64,000 nt of DNA from Phymorhynchus buccinoides (GCA_017654935.2 CM065712.1:26897558-26961557); one strand, 5' to 3'; shown: positions 32,827 through 45,582, counted from the first letter of the stretch. Notes: a model not told the origin generated them from the letters alone. Numbers and translations: made by a program.

Positions 32827-32910
32827 CAAACTTCAAATGCTTTATTTTATAAGAATTTAGGCTGAGCCTAAGTCTTCCATTCTGTCCTTGGTTCTGAGCA
32901 TGCAACATGT
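32665..32910 (-). repeat. Two GA tracts each followed by a retroelement tail
   Basis: (GA)n to 32714 is followed by AAACGAAAACGAAATTTTAT and CATGAGATAAGCAAGTTACA, similar to 48540-48600. (GA)n at 32788-32822 is followed by ACTTCAAACTTCAAATGCTT and CCTAAGTCTTCCATTCTGTC, the family of 22830. Confidence 0.55.
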
Positions 32911-33070
32911 AACTAATACTATAATCGAACATTGAGACACAGAAAGATCGTCAACAGAAACAACAAACAGTAGCAGAAATATAACAACGACATGGTAGGC
33001 AGAGCATCAACAGCAGTAATAAGAACAAGCAAAACAGAAAACCAACCGACCGAATAAACAAACAAAGAAA

Positions 33071-33180
33071 TAAATAAATGAAGAGCACTACTTCCACCAC
33101 AATTTACTTCTTCTACTGCCATTACCACTCCTACTACTCCTACTACTATTACTTCTACTACCACCATCGCCACCACACCA

Positions 33181-33213
<33 letters not shown>

Positions 33214-33220
33214 GAAAAAG
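33071..33220. repeat. TAC/CCA trinucleotide tract
   Basis: Imperfect CTACTAC and CCACTAC units end in about eight perfect ACT units. Confidence 0.9.
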
Positions 33221-33319
33221 CCTTACAGGACTTCTCAGTCTGGAAACGAAGAGCTCTTCTTCTACCAAAGGGTCATTTATTGTACCCCCCCTGTCAATGT
33301 CAGTGTTTGTTGTCAGGTA

Positions 33320-35015
33320 GTCCCCAAGGTGAAGAGGGTTACCGTGCACCCTCCCCACCCCCACCCCATTGATTAAACTAAAGTAGGCTAGAAATGTTCC
33401 TTAGGACCTACTGAACACGTTACAATTTGTTCCCAAGAAAAAAGCTCATTCCTACTATGAGTTATAGTCCCAGGTGTAAGGGTAACCCCCCCCCCCCACC
33501 CCACCCCCCACCCCGGTACGCATTCGTCAAAGTACAAATGACGAACAGTTCATTTAAATAAACAGTAAAACCATTTTTATGTCATCAAAGTAATGAGTTT
33601 AGGTGCTGACCTACTTAAAAATGTTTATTGCAGTGCTCAGTGTTTGATAGCTTCCCTGCAGAATTTCAGCGATCATCAGCCACCGTCATTTTTGCGGCAA
33701 AAGTTATATGTCAATGACGATAGGGGAAGACGGGGTAAAAAGCGCATGGGCGGGTAAGAAGCCCACCTCAATTATCTCATGAAATAAAGAAAATTTCAGT
33801 CAAATTTGCCCATGAGACGAATGCTAGACATTAACGCTCGTCTCATGGGCAAAATGAGACTGAAATTTGCTTCAATTTCATGAGATAATTGGGGTGGGCT
33901 TCTTACCCGCCCATGCGCTTTTTACCCCGTCTTCCCCTACATCAAAAATAAGAGCAAGCATTGCCTTGTTTGATTGGGTACATTGGCTTCATGTAAAATA
34001 CTGCCATTTAAAATTTGAAGTGATTTATGTGGAATAGTTTATAAGATAATTGTGCAGACAAACTGCAAATGACACGAATGATCGTAATAGCCCTCCTCCG
34101 CAGAGTGGCAGGGGACTAATAAATGCTCTAATTCAGTTAGTGTGAACGATTTCAGCAGCTCATATTAGTTTTCTTACCCTCAAAAGAATATTAGATGCAA
34201 AATATTTACAATCACTGAGTGGATTCCTCTATTTTTACAGTTCTCTAATATCTCACGGCGGCCATTTTGAATATTATGCAATAACTCAAAATAGTCAACA
34301 TTTACAACTTGACCTACATCGGATTTGGACTCAGCACCCTCAAATCATGCTGGATTGACACAAAAACTAATATATATCCCAAAACAAAGTACAGCTAGGC
34401 CTTAGAGCAGTTTTTGTCCATAGGGGAGATAAATTTGATCTTGGATTGAAATGGGAAGTCTAACAACCCCCAACTATGATCAGAAACGGTCCTGGGGTAT
34501 TTTAGTGTTTGAAATTAAACTGAAACAATCCATGTTTGCTCTTATTTTTGATGTATCGTCATTGACATATAACGTTTGCTGCAAAAATGAAGGTAACTGA
34601 TGATCGCTGAAGTACTGCAGTGAAGCTATCAAGCAACTGCATGAGCACTGCAATAAACATTTGTAAGTAGGTCAGCACCTAAACTCATTACTTTGATGAC
34701 AAAAAATGGTTTTACTGTTCATTTAAATTAACTGTTCATCACTTGTACTTTGACGAATGCGTACCGAGCGATCGGGTGGGATGGGGGTGGGGGTGGCGGG
34801 TGTGTGTGTGTGTGTGTGTGTGGGGGGGGGGGGGTACCCTTTACATCAGGGGCTATAGCTGATAGTGGGAATGAGTTGTTTTTCTTGGGAACAGATTGTA
34901 ACGTATTCAGTAGGTCCTAAGGAACATTTCTAGCCTACTTTGGTTCGATCAAAGGGAGGGGTGGGGGGATGGGGGGGGGGGGGGGGTGCACGGTAACCCC
35001 CTTCACCTCGGGGAC
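33320..35015. mobile_element. 1.7-kb element with long inverted repeats
   Basis: GTCCCCAAGGTGAAGAGGGT at the left is the diverged complement of the right end ACCCCCTTCACCTCGGGGAC. Matching arms of roughly 430-490 bp run to about 33970 and from about 34527, and TA flanks both ends (33318-33319, 35016-35017). The arms include G/C tracts and the shared text AATGTTCCTTAGGACCTACT. The central 550 bp has no transposase. A palindromic MITE (33723-33937) sits in the left arm only. Confidence 0.75.
33723..33937. mobile_element. Palindromic (foldback) MITE nested in the left arm
   Basis: The 215-bp element is almost one hairpin: GGGGAAGACGGGGTAAAAAG..GGGCGGGTAAGAAGCCCACC and the complementary right half, with arms of about 100 bp and a short loop near 33825-33840. 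TA lies on each side (33721-33722, 33938-33939). The opposite arm of the host element reads straight through the site with a single TA. Confidence 0.85.
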
Positions 35016-35090
35016 TATATGACTGTGTTCTAGCTCGTATCACGTTTACTGTCTATAAGAGGCTACGCCTAATTAGACGCTAAGCCAACC

Positions 35091-35093
<3 letters not shown>

Positions 35094-35140
<47 letters not shown>
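35094..35140. repeat. GA microsatellite upstream of gene 2
   Basis: A pure (GA)n of about 46 bp lies roughly 150 bp upstream of the sulfotransferase start codon. Confidence 0.95.
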
Positions 35141-35144
<4 letters not shown>

Positions 35145-35159
35145 GCGACCCACAGGCGA

Positions 35160-35270
35160 CTTAAAGTTTCCTTTTGGGTCCCTTAAAGTTTCCTTTTGGG
35201 TCCCTTAAAGTTTCCTTTTGGGTCTCTTCAAGTTTCCTTTTGGGCTCTTTTGGGTCCTTTGGGGTAAATC
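35160..35270 (+). repeat. Short tandem repeats just upstream of the sulfotransferase start
   Basis: CTTAAAGTTTCCTTTTGGGTCC-type units (22-23 bp) occur about four times and decay to TTTTGGGTCC. They lie 20-130 bp before the ATG, so in the 5' UTR or core promoter. No TATA box is evident. Confidence 0.8.
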
Positions 35271-35291
35271 GACGCTCCCGAAAGCAGGAGT

Positions 35292-35783
35292 ATGGCGGGC
35301 AAGCGGAACATTAGGCCTACAGTGGCACTATTTTATAGCGTTTGTGTTCTCTGTTCGGTTTTTTCACTCGCTTACTTCTTTTTAACGTTTGTTTACCCAA
35401 CTTCTGCACCATCGTTTGAACGTACGAGAGCTAAAAGCTCCTCCAAAATTTACCAGGCGGTCGGGTACGACCACAACACGGTAGGGGCGAACAAGTCACC
35501 TTCCCTTCTTCAACTCTCAAAGCTGACAAAAGAACAACAGATCCATCTGTCTTATTCCGCAGAATCGGATACCGGAAAGGTTTCATCGCTCGAGCCAAAG
35601 GTGTGGCTGTGCGATGATGCACAGAGTAAATCTGATGCTGGAAATCGACCCAAAAGTGTTGACGTCTCGAGCTATCCTCGATTATTTGGGGGTGGTGTTG
35701 GTGACACGGTTTCTGCTGCCTACAAAAATGGGCGTCTGCCTCTGCAGGGGTCAACGCCTCAACACCATGTCTTTTTCTTGAAG
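35292..35783 (+). CDS. Galactose-3-O-sulfotransferase-like (GAL3ST family), exon 1
   Basis: GAL3ST enzymes move sulfate from PAPS to the 3-OH of terminal galactose on glycolipids or glycans in the Golgi. The ATG at 35292 follows GGAGT and opens MAGKRNIRPTVA. A hydrophobic signal anchor (about residues 11-34) then gives a type II topology, as the family requires. A poorly conserved stem follows, with a possible N-glycosylation site (NKS). The exon ends HHVFFLK immediately before the donor AAG|GTAGGC, so the 5'-phosphosulfate-binding motif FLKTHKTGS spans the junction with exon 2. Exon 1 has 164 codons and ends in phase 0. Exons 1-3 together encode 500 residues, close to the longer vertebrate members. 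The subtype (GAL3ST1-4) and acceptor cannot be decided by reading. Confidence 0.88.
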
Positions 35784-35934
35784 GTAGGCGATAATAGGCT
35801 ATCCTCCATGCCAGCTTAAGGGGGTAGACCTGAAAAGAGCAAGCATTGTCGTATGAAAAAAAAGTATCGTCGTGTAAATTCTTCGCTCGCTACTATGAAG
35901 CTTAGCATTTGCGACATTGAGCGAAGTTTTATTA

Positions 35935-36900
35935 GTCCGTCACCAAGGTGATCGGACTATTGCGATGGGTTGGTTTGTTGTTATTTTTTTTTTTTTTTTT
36001 TTTTCTGTCTGTCCCAAGGATATCTCCCGAACCGCTTGACCGAATCGCGTCAAATTTTGTGTGAAGGTGTGCCTCCTTAATAGGAAGAGATCGGCGCAAA
36101 CCATTTTGCCGTCTTGACCTTGACGTACGATCTTGAAAACCGAAAATCTATTTTTAGCCATATCTCGGGCACCGATCAACATAGGATGTTGAAACTTGGT
36201 ATGAAGGTGGTTTGGCTTATGCCCGTTCTGATGATGGCATACCGATCAAGGTCAAGGTCAAGGTCAAAAAGATCGCTGGAGCCTGAAAATCGGAGGGTCA
36301 TTTATTTCTCCTTCTGTCTGTCCCAAGGATATCTTTCGAACAGGTTGACAGAATCACGTCAAATTTTGTGTGCTGGTGTGTCACCATGAGAGGAAGGCAT
36401 CTGCGCAAACCATTTTGCCGTCGTGACCTTGACCTTGGCGTACGACCTTGAAAACCGAAAATCTTTCAGGGGCCATAACTCCCACACCGTTAGTGTTAGA
36501 GTCTTCAAATTTGGCATGAAGGTACTTTGGCTTATGCCCGTTCTGATGGTGGCATACCGATCAAGGTCACGGTCCGGGAGATTGGTAGGCCTTGAAAGTG
36601 GTAGGGGTCTACACATTGGGTTTTAAGCCATATTTTCCACATTGGTACTTGACAGAAGCGCTTCAGATTGTGTGTGGTACTGTATACCCTAGAGAAGAAA
36701 ACATCCGAGCATAAATTATCACCATGCTGACCTTGACCTTGAAGTGTGACCTTGAAAACCGAAATTTCCTTCTTTGCGCTATATGTTTCTTCTTCAAGCT
36801 GTATCTCGGGAACTAGAAGACAGAATCCCTTCCAATTTTGTGTCAGGATGTGACACTCTACGGGGTGTCGCAAGTGCGTGGCATTGCTGGTGACGGACAT
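35935..36900 (+). repeat. AAGGTCA-rich dispersed repeat, tandem copies
   Basis: Text such as CCAAGGATATCTCCCGAACC, AAATTTTGTGTG, GACCTTGACGTACGATCTTG and CATATCTCGGGCACCGATCA recurs two to three times. Runs of TCAAGGTCAAGGTC lie near 36245-36275 and TGACCTTGACCTTG near 36425 and 36730. It is non-coding and begins about 150 bp into intron 1. Relatives are at 12655, 25487, 52500 and possibly 61060. I do not know the family name. Confidence 0.7.
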
Positions 36901-37597
36901 GTCTGCCACTCGGCGACGCCCTTGTTTCACTTTTTTCCGTAATTTCATGAAATATGAACGATTTGAGTACGGAAAAGGGGTGTGCCTAAAATACGAAAAC
37001 GGGCGAAAACAGAAGCGAAAGTGCATTTTTGATCGTAAACAAGAACAAAAAATTTTAAATTTGTCTAAACCCTACCAAATTTTGCATAGATTTTATCTTT
37101 AATCGACTGTTGATCCATATTTAGATGTAATTTCCGATCTGCATTTTTTTTATAAACCAGCTTCCGCTAGCCATTACTTCCGCTAGCCATTACTTCCGCT
37201 AGCCATTACTTCCGCTAGCCATTACTTCCGCTAGCCATTACTTCCGCCGACTGAACTTTTGTCCACTTCTCACAATTGTACCATACTATTAAATCTTAAT
37301 GAAACTTGGCAGAAAGGTTCCTTAGATGCTGCCCATGGTGTTAAAATTGACGTAATGACCCAAGATCAGCGTAATCCCTTTGAATCAGATTCAGTCTCAT
37401 GTTTTCGCCCGTTTTCGCTCGTTTTCGTATTTTAGGTAGACCGCGGAAAAGTGTTTCAAATACGGAAAAAGTGAAATTTGTCGTTCATCCTTAATGTCGC
37501 AAATGCTAACTCATAGAGTCATAGTAGTGAGCGAAGAATTTACACGATGCTACATTTTTTCATACGACAAGCATCACTTTCATTTGTATTTCTTTTA
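36900..37597. other. Intron segment with a 16-bp tandem repeat
   Basis: ACTTCCGCTAGCCATT occurs five to six times at 37158-37250. Around it is AT-rich sequence with inverted bits such as GTTTTCGCCCGTTTTCGC against 36970. No gene is seen. Confidence 0.7.
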
Positions 37598-40116
37598 CCA
37601 TTACTAACGTGCTTTACTTTGAAACACAAATAACACTTAAACAATGTGACTGACCATTACTAACATGTTTTACTTTGAAACACAAATAACACTAAACAAT
37701 GTGACTGACCATTACTAACATGTTTTACTTTGAAACACAAATAACACTAAACAAAGTGACTGACCATTACTAACATGCTTTACTTTGAAACACAAATAAC
37801 ACTAAACAATGTGACTGATCATTACTAACATGCTTTACTATGAAACACAAATAACACTAAACAATGTGACTGACCTTTACTAACATGTTTTACTTTGAAA
37901 CACAAATAACACTTAAACAATGTGACTGACCATTACTAACATGCTTTACTTTGAAACACAAATAACACTAAACAATGTGACTGACCATTACTAACATGTT
38001 TTACTTTCAAACACAAATAACACTAAACAATGTGACTGACCATTACTAACATGTTTTGCTTTCAACACAAATAACACTAAACAATGTGACTGACCATTAC
38101 TAACATGTTTTACTTTGAAACACAAATAACACTTAAACAATGTGACTGACCATTACTAACATGTTTTACTTTCAAACACAAATAACACTAAACAATGTGA
38201 CTGACCATTACTAACATGTTTTACTTTGAAACACAAATAACACTAAACAATGTGACTGACCATTACTAACGTGTTTTACTTTCAACACAAATAACACTAA
38301 ACAATGTGACTGACCATTACTAACATGTTTTACTTTGAAACACAAACAACACAAACAATGTGACTGACCATTACTAACATGTTTTACTTTGAAACACAAA
38401 TAACACTAAACAATGTGACTGACCATTACTAACGTGTTTTACTTTGAAACACAAACAACACTTAAACAATGTGAATGACCATTACTAACATGTTTTACTT
38501 TGAAACACAAACAACACTTAATGTGAATGACCATTACTAACATGTTTTACTTTGAAACACAAACAACACTTAAACAATGTGACTGACCATTACTAACATG
38601 TTTTACTTTGAAACACAAATAACACTTAAACAATGTGACTGACCATTACTAACATGTTTTACTTTGAAACACAAACAACACTTAAACAATGTGACTGACC
38701 ATTACTAACATGTTTTACTTTCAAACACAAATAACACTAAACAATGTGACTGACCATTACTAACATGTTTTACTTTGAAACACAAATAACACTAAACAAT
38801 GTGACTGACCATTACTAACATGTTTTACTTTCAACACAAATAACACTAAACAATGTGACTGACCATTACTAACATGTTTTACTTTGAAACACAAAAAACA
38901 CTTAAGCAATGTGACTAACCATTACTAACGTGTTTTACTTTGAAACACAAACAACACTTAAACAATGTGACTGACCATTACTAACATGTTTTACTTTGAA
39001 ACACAAACAACACTTAAACAATGTGACTGACCATTACTAACATGTTTTACTTTGAAACACAAATAACACTAAACAATGTGACTGACCATTACTAACATGT
39101 TTTACTTTGAAACACAAATAACACTTAAACAATGTGACTGACCATTACTAACATGTTTTACTTTGAAACACAAACAACACTTAAACAATGTGACTGACCA
39201 TTACTAACATGTTTTACTTTGAAACACATCAATAACACTAAACAATGTGACTGACCATTACTAACATGTTTTACTTTGAAACACAAATAACACTAAACAA
39301 TGTGACTGACCATTACTAACATGTTTTACTTTCAACACAAATAACACTTAAACAATGTGACTGACCATTACTAACATGTTTTACTTTCAACACAAATAAC
39401 ACTTAACAATGTGAATGACCATTACTAACATGTTTTACTTTCAATCAGAAATAACACTAAGCAGTGTGACTGACCATTACTAACATGTTTTGCTTTCAAC
39501 ACAAATAACACTAAACAATGTGAATGACCATTACTAACATGTTTTACTTTCAACCAGAAATAACACTAAACAATGTGAATGACCATTACTAACATGTTTT
39601 ACTTTCAACACAAATAACACTAAGCAATGTGACTGACCATTACTAACATGTTTTACTTTCAACACAAATAACACTAAACAATGTGAATGACCATTACTAA
39701 CATGTTTTACTTTCAACACAAATAACACTAAACAATGTGACTGACCATTACTAACATGTTTTACTTTCAACACAAATAACACTAAGCAATGTGACTGACC
39801 ATTACTAACATGTTTTACTTTCAACACAAATAACACTAAACAATGTGACTGACCATTACTAACATGTTTTACGTTCAACACAAATAACACTAATCAATGT
39901 GACTGACCATTACTAACATGTTTTACTTTCAACACAAATAACACTAAGCCATGTGACTGACCATTCCTAACATGTTTTACTTTCAATCAGAAATAACACT
40001 AAACAATGTGACTGACCATTCCTAACATGTTTTACTTTCAATCAGAAATAACACTAAGCAATGTGACTGATCATTACTAACATGTTTTACTTTCAAACAC
40101 ACATAACACTAAGCTG

Positions 40117-40432
40117 CAGGGCTCCCCATTCTGTGCGTCTGTGCGTCAAATGTGCGTGACAGACGCATTAAAACTTCGTACTGGGGGTGAAACAACTCAC
40201 TATAATTACTACTCGAGGGTTATGAGACGCACTATGAATCTGCACTATAAATCTGCTTCATACTGCCTGTGCATACAATACTTTAAAAAAAATTGACAGT
40301 ACCCACATGTCTATGCTTATTTTGTTTTGATTTTTCACCCTCTATAAGTTCACCCTGGGGGTGAAGAGACCCTCTATAGCTGCTTCCTGGGGGTGAAATA
40401 CCCTCTATGGTCAAGCAAAATGGGGAGCCCTG
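40117..40432. mobile_element. TIR element inserted in the satellite
   Basis: CAGGGCTCCCCATT begins the 316-bp element and AATGGGGAGCCCTG ends it, a perfect 14-bp TIR. The interior has CACCCTGGGGGTGAA-type repeats. A CAG-type terminus suggests hAT, but the flanks do not give a clean 8-bp duplication. Right-half copies occur in the 42.3 and 43.0 kb segments. Confidence 0.7.
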
Positions 40433-42307
40433 TAAACAATGTGACTGACCATTACTAACATGTTTTACTTTCTTGAAACACAAATAACACTAAACAATGT
40501 GACTGACCATTCCTAAAATGTTTTACTTTCAACACAAATAACACTAAACAATGTGACTGACCATTCCTAACATGTTTTACTTTCAACACAAATAACACTA
40601 AACAATGTGACTGACCATTCCTAACATGTTTTACTTTCAACACAAATAACACTAAACAATGTGACTGACCATTACTAACATGTTTTACTTTCAACACACA
40701 AATAACACTAAACAATGTGACTGACCATTCCTAACATGTTTTACTTTCAACCAGAAATAACACTAAACAATGTGACTGATCATTACTAACATGTTTTACT
40801 TTCAAACACACATAGCACTAAACAATGTGACTGACCATTACTAACATGTTTTACTTTCAATCAGAAATAACACTAATCAATGTGACTGACCATTACTAAC
40901 ATGTTTTACTTTCAACACAAATAACACTAAACAATGTGACTGACCATTACTAACATGTTTTACTTTCAAACACAAATAACACTAAACAATGTGACTGACC
41001 ATTACTAACATGTTTTACTTTCAAACACAAATAACACTAAACAATGTGAATGACCATTACTAACATGTTTTACTTTCAAACACAAATAACACTAAACAAT
41101 GTGACTGACCATTACTAACATGTTTTACTTTCAACACAAATTTTGTCAAATAACACTAAACAATGTGACTGACCATTACTAACATGTTTTACTTTCAACA
41201 CAAATAACACTAAACAATGTGACTGACCATTACTAACATGTTTTACTTTCAACACAAATAACACTAAACAATGTGACTGACCATTACTAACATGTTTTAC
41301 TTTCAACACAAATTTTGTCAAATAACACTAAACAATGTGACTGACCATTACTAACATGTTTTACTTTCAACACAAATAACACTAAACAATGTGACTGACC
41401 ATTACTAACATGTTTTACTTTCAACACAAATAACACTAAACAATGTGACTGACCATTACTAACATGTTTTACTTTCAATCACAAATAACACTAAACAATG
41501 TGACTGACCATTACTAACATGTTTTACTTTCAATCAGAAATAACACTAAACAATGTGACTGACCATTACTAACATGTTTTACTTTCAACACAGAAATAAC
41601 ACTAAACAATGTGACTGACCATTACTAACATGTTTTACTTTCAAACACAAATAACACTAAGCAATGTGAATGACCATTACTAACATGTTTTACTTTCAAC
41701 CACAAATAACACTAATCAATGTGACTGACCATTACTAACATGTTTTACTTTCAACACAAATAACACTAAACAATGTGACTGACCATTACTAACATGTTTT
41801 ACTTTCAACCAGAAATAACACTAAACAATGTGACTGATCATTATGTTTTACTTTCTTGAAACACAAATAACACTAAACAATGTGACTGATCATTACTAAC
41901 ATGTTTTACTTTCAACACAAATAACTTTAAACAATGTGACTGACCATTAGGCATTACTATTAAATACTAACATGTTTTACTTTCAACCAGAAATAACACT
42001 AAACAATGTGACTGACCATTACTAACATGTTTTACTTTCAACACAAATAACACTAAGCAATGTGACTGACCATTACTAACATGTTTTACTTTCAACACAA
42101 ATAACACTAAACAATGTGACTGATCATTACTAACATGTTTTACTTTCAACCAGAAATAACACTAAACAATGTGACTGATCATTACTAACATGTTTTACTT
42201 TCAAACACACATAACACTAAACAATGTGACTGATCATTACTAACATGTTCTACTTTCAACACAAATAACACTAAGCAACGTGACTGACCATTACTAACAT
42301 GTTTTAC

Positions 42308-42308
<1 letters not shown>

Positions 42309-42367
<59 letters not shown>

Positions 42368-43003
42368 TATAGAATGTTCAACATAAATTGTCATGCCTTG
42401 CTTGAAATTTTATAATTTTGTTGTTTCATCCTCAATGCCTCAAAAGAGGGCAAAGGATTAAAGTTCTTGATTCTTGAATGATGTGTGTGAGTGTGGCTGT
42501 GTGTGACTGTGTTGGTAACATTTGTGTGTCGGAAATGCCAGGCATGTAATGCTTCATACTGCCTGTGCATACAATACTTTAAAAAATGTTGACAGTACCC
42601 ACATGTCTATGCTTATTTTGTTTTGATTTTTCACCCTCTATAAGTTCACCCTGGGGGTGAAGAGACCCTCTATAGCTGCTTCCTGGGGGTGAAAATACCC
42701 TCTATGGTCAAACAAAATGGGGAGCCCTGTAAACAATGTGACTGACCATTACTAACATGTTTTACTTTCTTGAAACACAAATAACACTAAACAATGTGAC
42801 TGACCATTCCTAACATGTTTTACTTTCAACACAAATAACTTTAAACAATGTGACTGACCATTAGGCATTACTATTAAATACTAACATGTTTTACTTTCAA
42901 CCAGAAATAACACTAAACAATGTGACTGACCATTCCTAACATGTTCTACTTTCAACACAAATAACACTAAGCAACGTGACTGACCATTACTAACATGTTT
43001 TAC

Positions 43004-43067
<64 letters not shown>

Positions 43068-43434
43068 TATTGAATGTTCAACATAAATTGTCATGCCTTG
43101 CTTGAAATTTTATAATTTTGTTGTTTCATCCTCAATGCCTCAAAAGAGGGCAAAGGATTAAAGTTCTTGATTCTTGAATGATGTGTGTGAGTGTGGCTGT
43201 GTGTGACTGTGTTGGTAACATTTGTGTGTCGGAAATGCCAGGCATGTAATGCTTCATACTGCCTGTGCATACAATACTTTAAAAAATGTTGACAGTACCC
43301 ACATGTCTATGCTTATTTTGTTTTGATTTTTCACCCTCTATAAGTTCACCCTGGGGGTGAAGAGACCCTCTATAGCTGCTTCCTGGGGGTGAAAATACCC
43401 TCTATGGTCAAACAAAATGGGGAGCCCTGTAAAC
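42309..43434. repeat. Duplicated 695-bp compound segment in the satellite
   Basis: A (GT)n tract, a LINE-like tail (CCTCAATGCCTCAAAAGAGG, AAAGTTCTTGATTCTTGAAT), the right half of the TIR element and several monomers occur at 42309 and again at 43004, almost identical. A monomer with the insertion TTAGGCATTACTATTAAATA marks 41945, 42857 and 43556. This shows recent block duplication inside the array. Confidence 0.85.
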
Positions 43435-44689
43435 AATGTGACTGACCATTACTAACATGTTTTACTTTCAACACAAATAACACTAAACAATGTGACTGAC
43501 CATTACTAACATGTTTTACTTTCAACACAAATAACTTTAAACAATGTGACTGACCATTAGGCATTACTATTAAATACTAACATGTTTTACTTTCAACCAC
43601 AAATAACACTAAACAATGTGACTGACCATTCCTAACATGTTTTACTTTCAACACAAATAACACTAAGCAATGTGAATGACCATTACTAACATGTTTTACT
43701 TTCAACACAAATAACACTAAACAATGTGACTGACCATTACTAACATGTTTTACTTTCAACACAAATAACACTAAACAATGTGACTGACCATTACTAACAT
43801 GTTTTACTTTCAACACAAATAACACTAAACAATGTGACTGACCATTACTAACATGTTTTACTTTCAACACAAATAACACTAAACAATGTGACTGACCATT
43901 ACTAACATGTTTTACTTTCAAACACAAATAACACTAAGCAATGTGACTGACCATTACTAACATGTTTTACTTTCAACACAAATAACACTAAACAATGTGA
44001 CTGACCATTACTAACATGTTTTACTTTCAACACAAATAACACTAAGCAACGTGACTGACCATTACTAACATGTTTTACTTTCAACACAAATAACACTAAA
44101 CAATGTGACTGACCATTACTAACATGTTTTACTTTCAACACAAATAACACTAAACAATGTGACTGACCATTACTAACATGTTTTACTTTCAACACAAATA
44201 ACACTAAACAATGTGACTGACCATTACTAACATGTTTTACTTTCAACACAAATAACACTAAACAATGTGACTGACCATTACTAACATGTTTTACTTTCAA
44301 CACAAATAACACTAAACAATGTGACTGACCATTACTAACATGTTCTACTTTCAACACAAATAACACTAAGCAACGTGACTGACCATTACTAACATGTTTT
44401 ACTTTCAACACAAATAACACTAAACAACGTGACTGACCATTACTAACATGTTTTACTTTCAAACACAAATAACACTAAACAATGTGACTGATCATTACTA
44501 ACATGTTCTACTTTCAACACAAATAACACTAAGCAACGTGACTGACCATTACTAACATGTTTTACTTTCAACACAAATAACACTAAGCAATGTGACTGAC
44601 CATTACTAACATGTTTTACTTTCAAACACAAATAACACTAAACAATGTGACTGATCATTACTAACATGTTTTACTTTCAAACGCTTCGC

Positions 44690-45560
44690 TGGCCCTCAAA
44701 CTCAAAGAAACATGCCAGTGCATGCCACCAAGCAATCCATCCTTTGAAAAGGAGGGAACCTGAGTAAGAGCACGTTAACACAGTACACCAGCGGAACTCT
44801 GCTACCGTCAATATGCGCGAGCATACTAATAGCAGGAATTGAGGTTTTGACGAGGGTGATAATTCCTCCTATGTGTCTGTCTTCTCTGTCTTGGTGGAAG
44901 GCTTCATAGCCTCTTATGAAGAATCGTTGAGGATCTTTCAGGTGTGTTTCTGGAATGCAGATGACATCAATTTTGTTTTTGCGGAGGAATTCTTGAAGCT
45001 CTGGCTTCTTGTTCCTCAGCCCTTCTGCATTCCACTGAGCCACGTTGAGATTGAAGGATGGCTGGGTCAGTAGCTCTACTCTCCTTTCCCCTGACCGTCA
45101 GGTCCACAGAGGCACCGGTCACTTGGGTGGGCCCCTTTGAGGCAGAGGGCCTGGCTCCACTCCCCCCCCGGTTGTCGCTGTGAGGAATGACGCCATGACG
45201 ATAATTTTGTCTGACGCATTACCATAATTGTTGATGCGTGTGTGTCCTGATGTATCTCCAGTCTGCGCCGTAGCCGACACACTCCGTCTTCGGCAGGCTG
45301 GATCAAGTTTTCTGTAGGGGGGCTTCTCCCTTAGCTCAAGACTGAAGAATCCAACCCTGTGAGCACAGGGGGGATTGTTTACCGAGGATCCCACCCCGGG
45401 GCTAGAGCTTTTGACGCGGCTCTTACCCGCGTTTGATGTACCCGTCATAGGACATGTGCGGAATTTCACTGGTATTTTCAGTGGAGGCAACAGTGCCGCC
45501 TGTTGCCCCGCCCCGTCCTGCAAGGCAAGTGAGCCTAGGTACACCAGTCAGTTGGTCCGG
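44690..45560 (-). mobile_element. LINE 5' fragment with endonuclease start
   Basis: On the minus strand the region around 45043-44760 encodes LNVAQWNAEGLRNKKPELQE, DVICIPETHLKD and DREDRHIGGIITLVKTSIPA, the N-terminal part of an AP-endonuclease domain (the N and E residues of the WNxxG and ETH motifs). It breaks off at the satellite border, so the rest of the endonuclease and the RT are missing. Upstream (45067-45560) is Pro/Gly-rich and probably the end of ORF1 or the 5' UTR. Confidence 0.65.
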
Positions 45561-45582
45561 AGCAGCTTATTCGTCCTGTCGA

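Larger units (their letters stand above)
37598..44685. repeat. Satellite array of 54-57 bp monomers in intron 1
   Basis: The monomer reads AACAATGTGACTGACCATTA, CTAACATGTTTTACTTT and then CAACACAAATAACACTA or GAAACACAAATAACACTA. I estimate 105-110 monomers. The GAAACAC form (56-57 bp) dominates up to about 39.3 kb and the 54-bp CAACAC form after it; CAATCAGAAATAAC variants are scattered. The array is interrupted at 40117-40432, 42309-42735 and 43004-43434. Minus-strand open frames (KVKHVSNGQSHCLVLF) arise because 54 is a multiple of three. Confidence 0.95.

Noticed and set aside
35431..35754. Minus-strand open frame opposite sulfotransferase exon 1
   Set aside because: It is a shadow of the coding exon, without motifs.
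43577..44631. Open frames of up to 188 codons on the minus strand with repeated KVKHVSNGQSHCLVLF
   Set aside because: The 54-bp satellite monomer is a multiple of three without a stop in this frame. Neighbouring 55-57 bp monomers break it, and there is no start context or unique sequence.
37598..44685. CRISPR-like regular repeats
   Set aside because: The monomers are contiguous with no unique spacers, in an animal genome with introns. It is a satellite.
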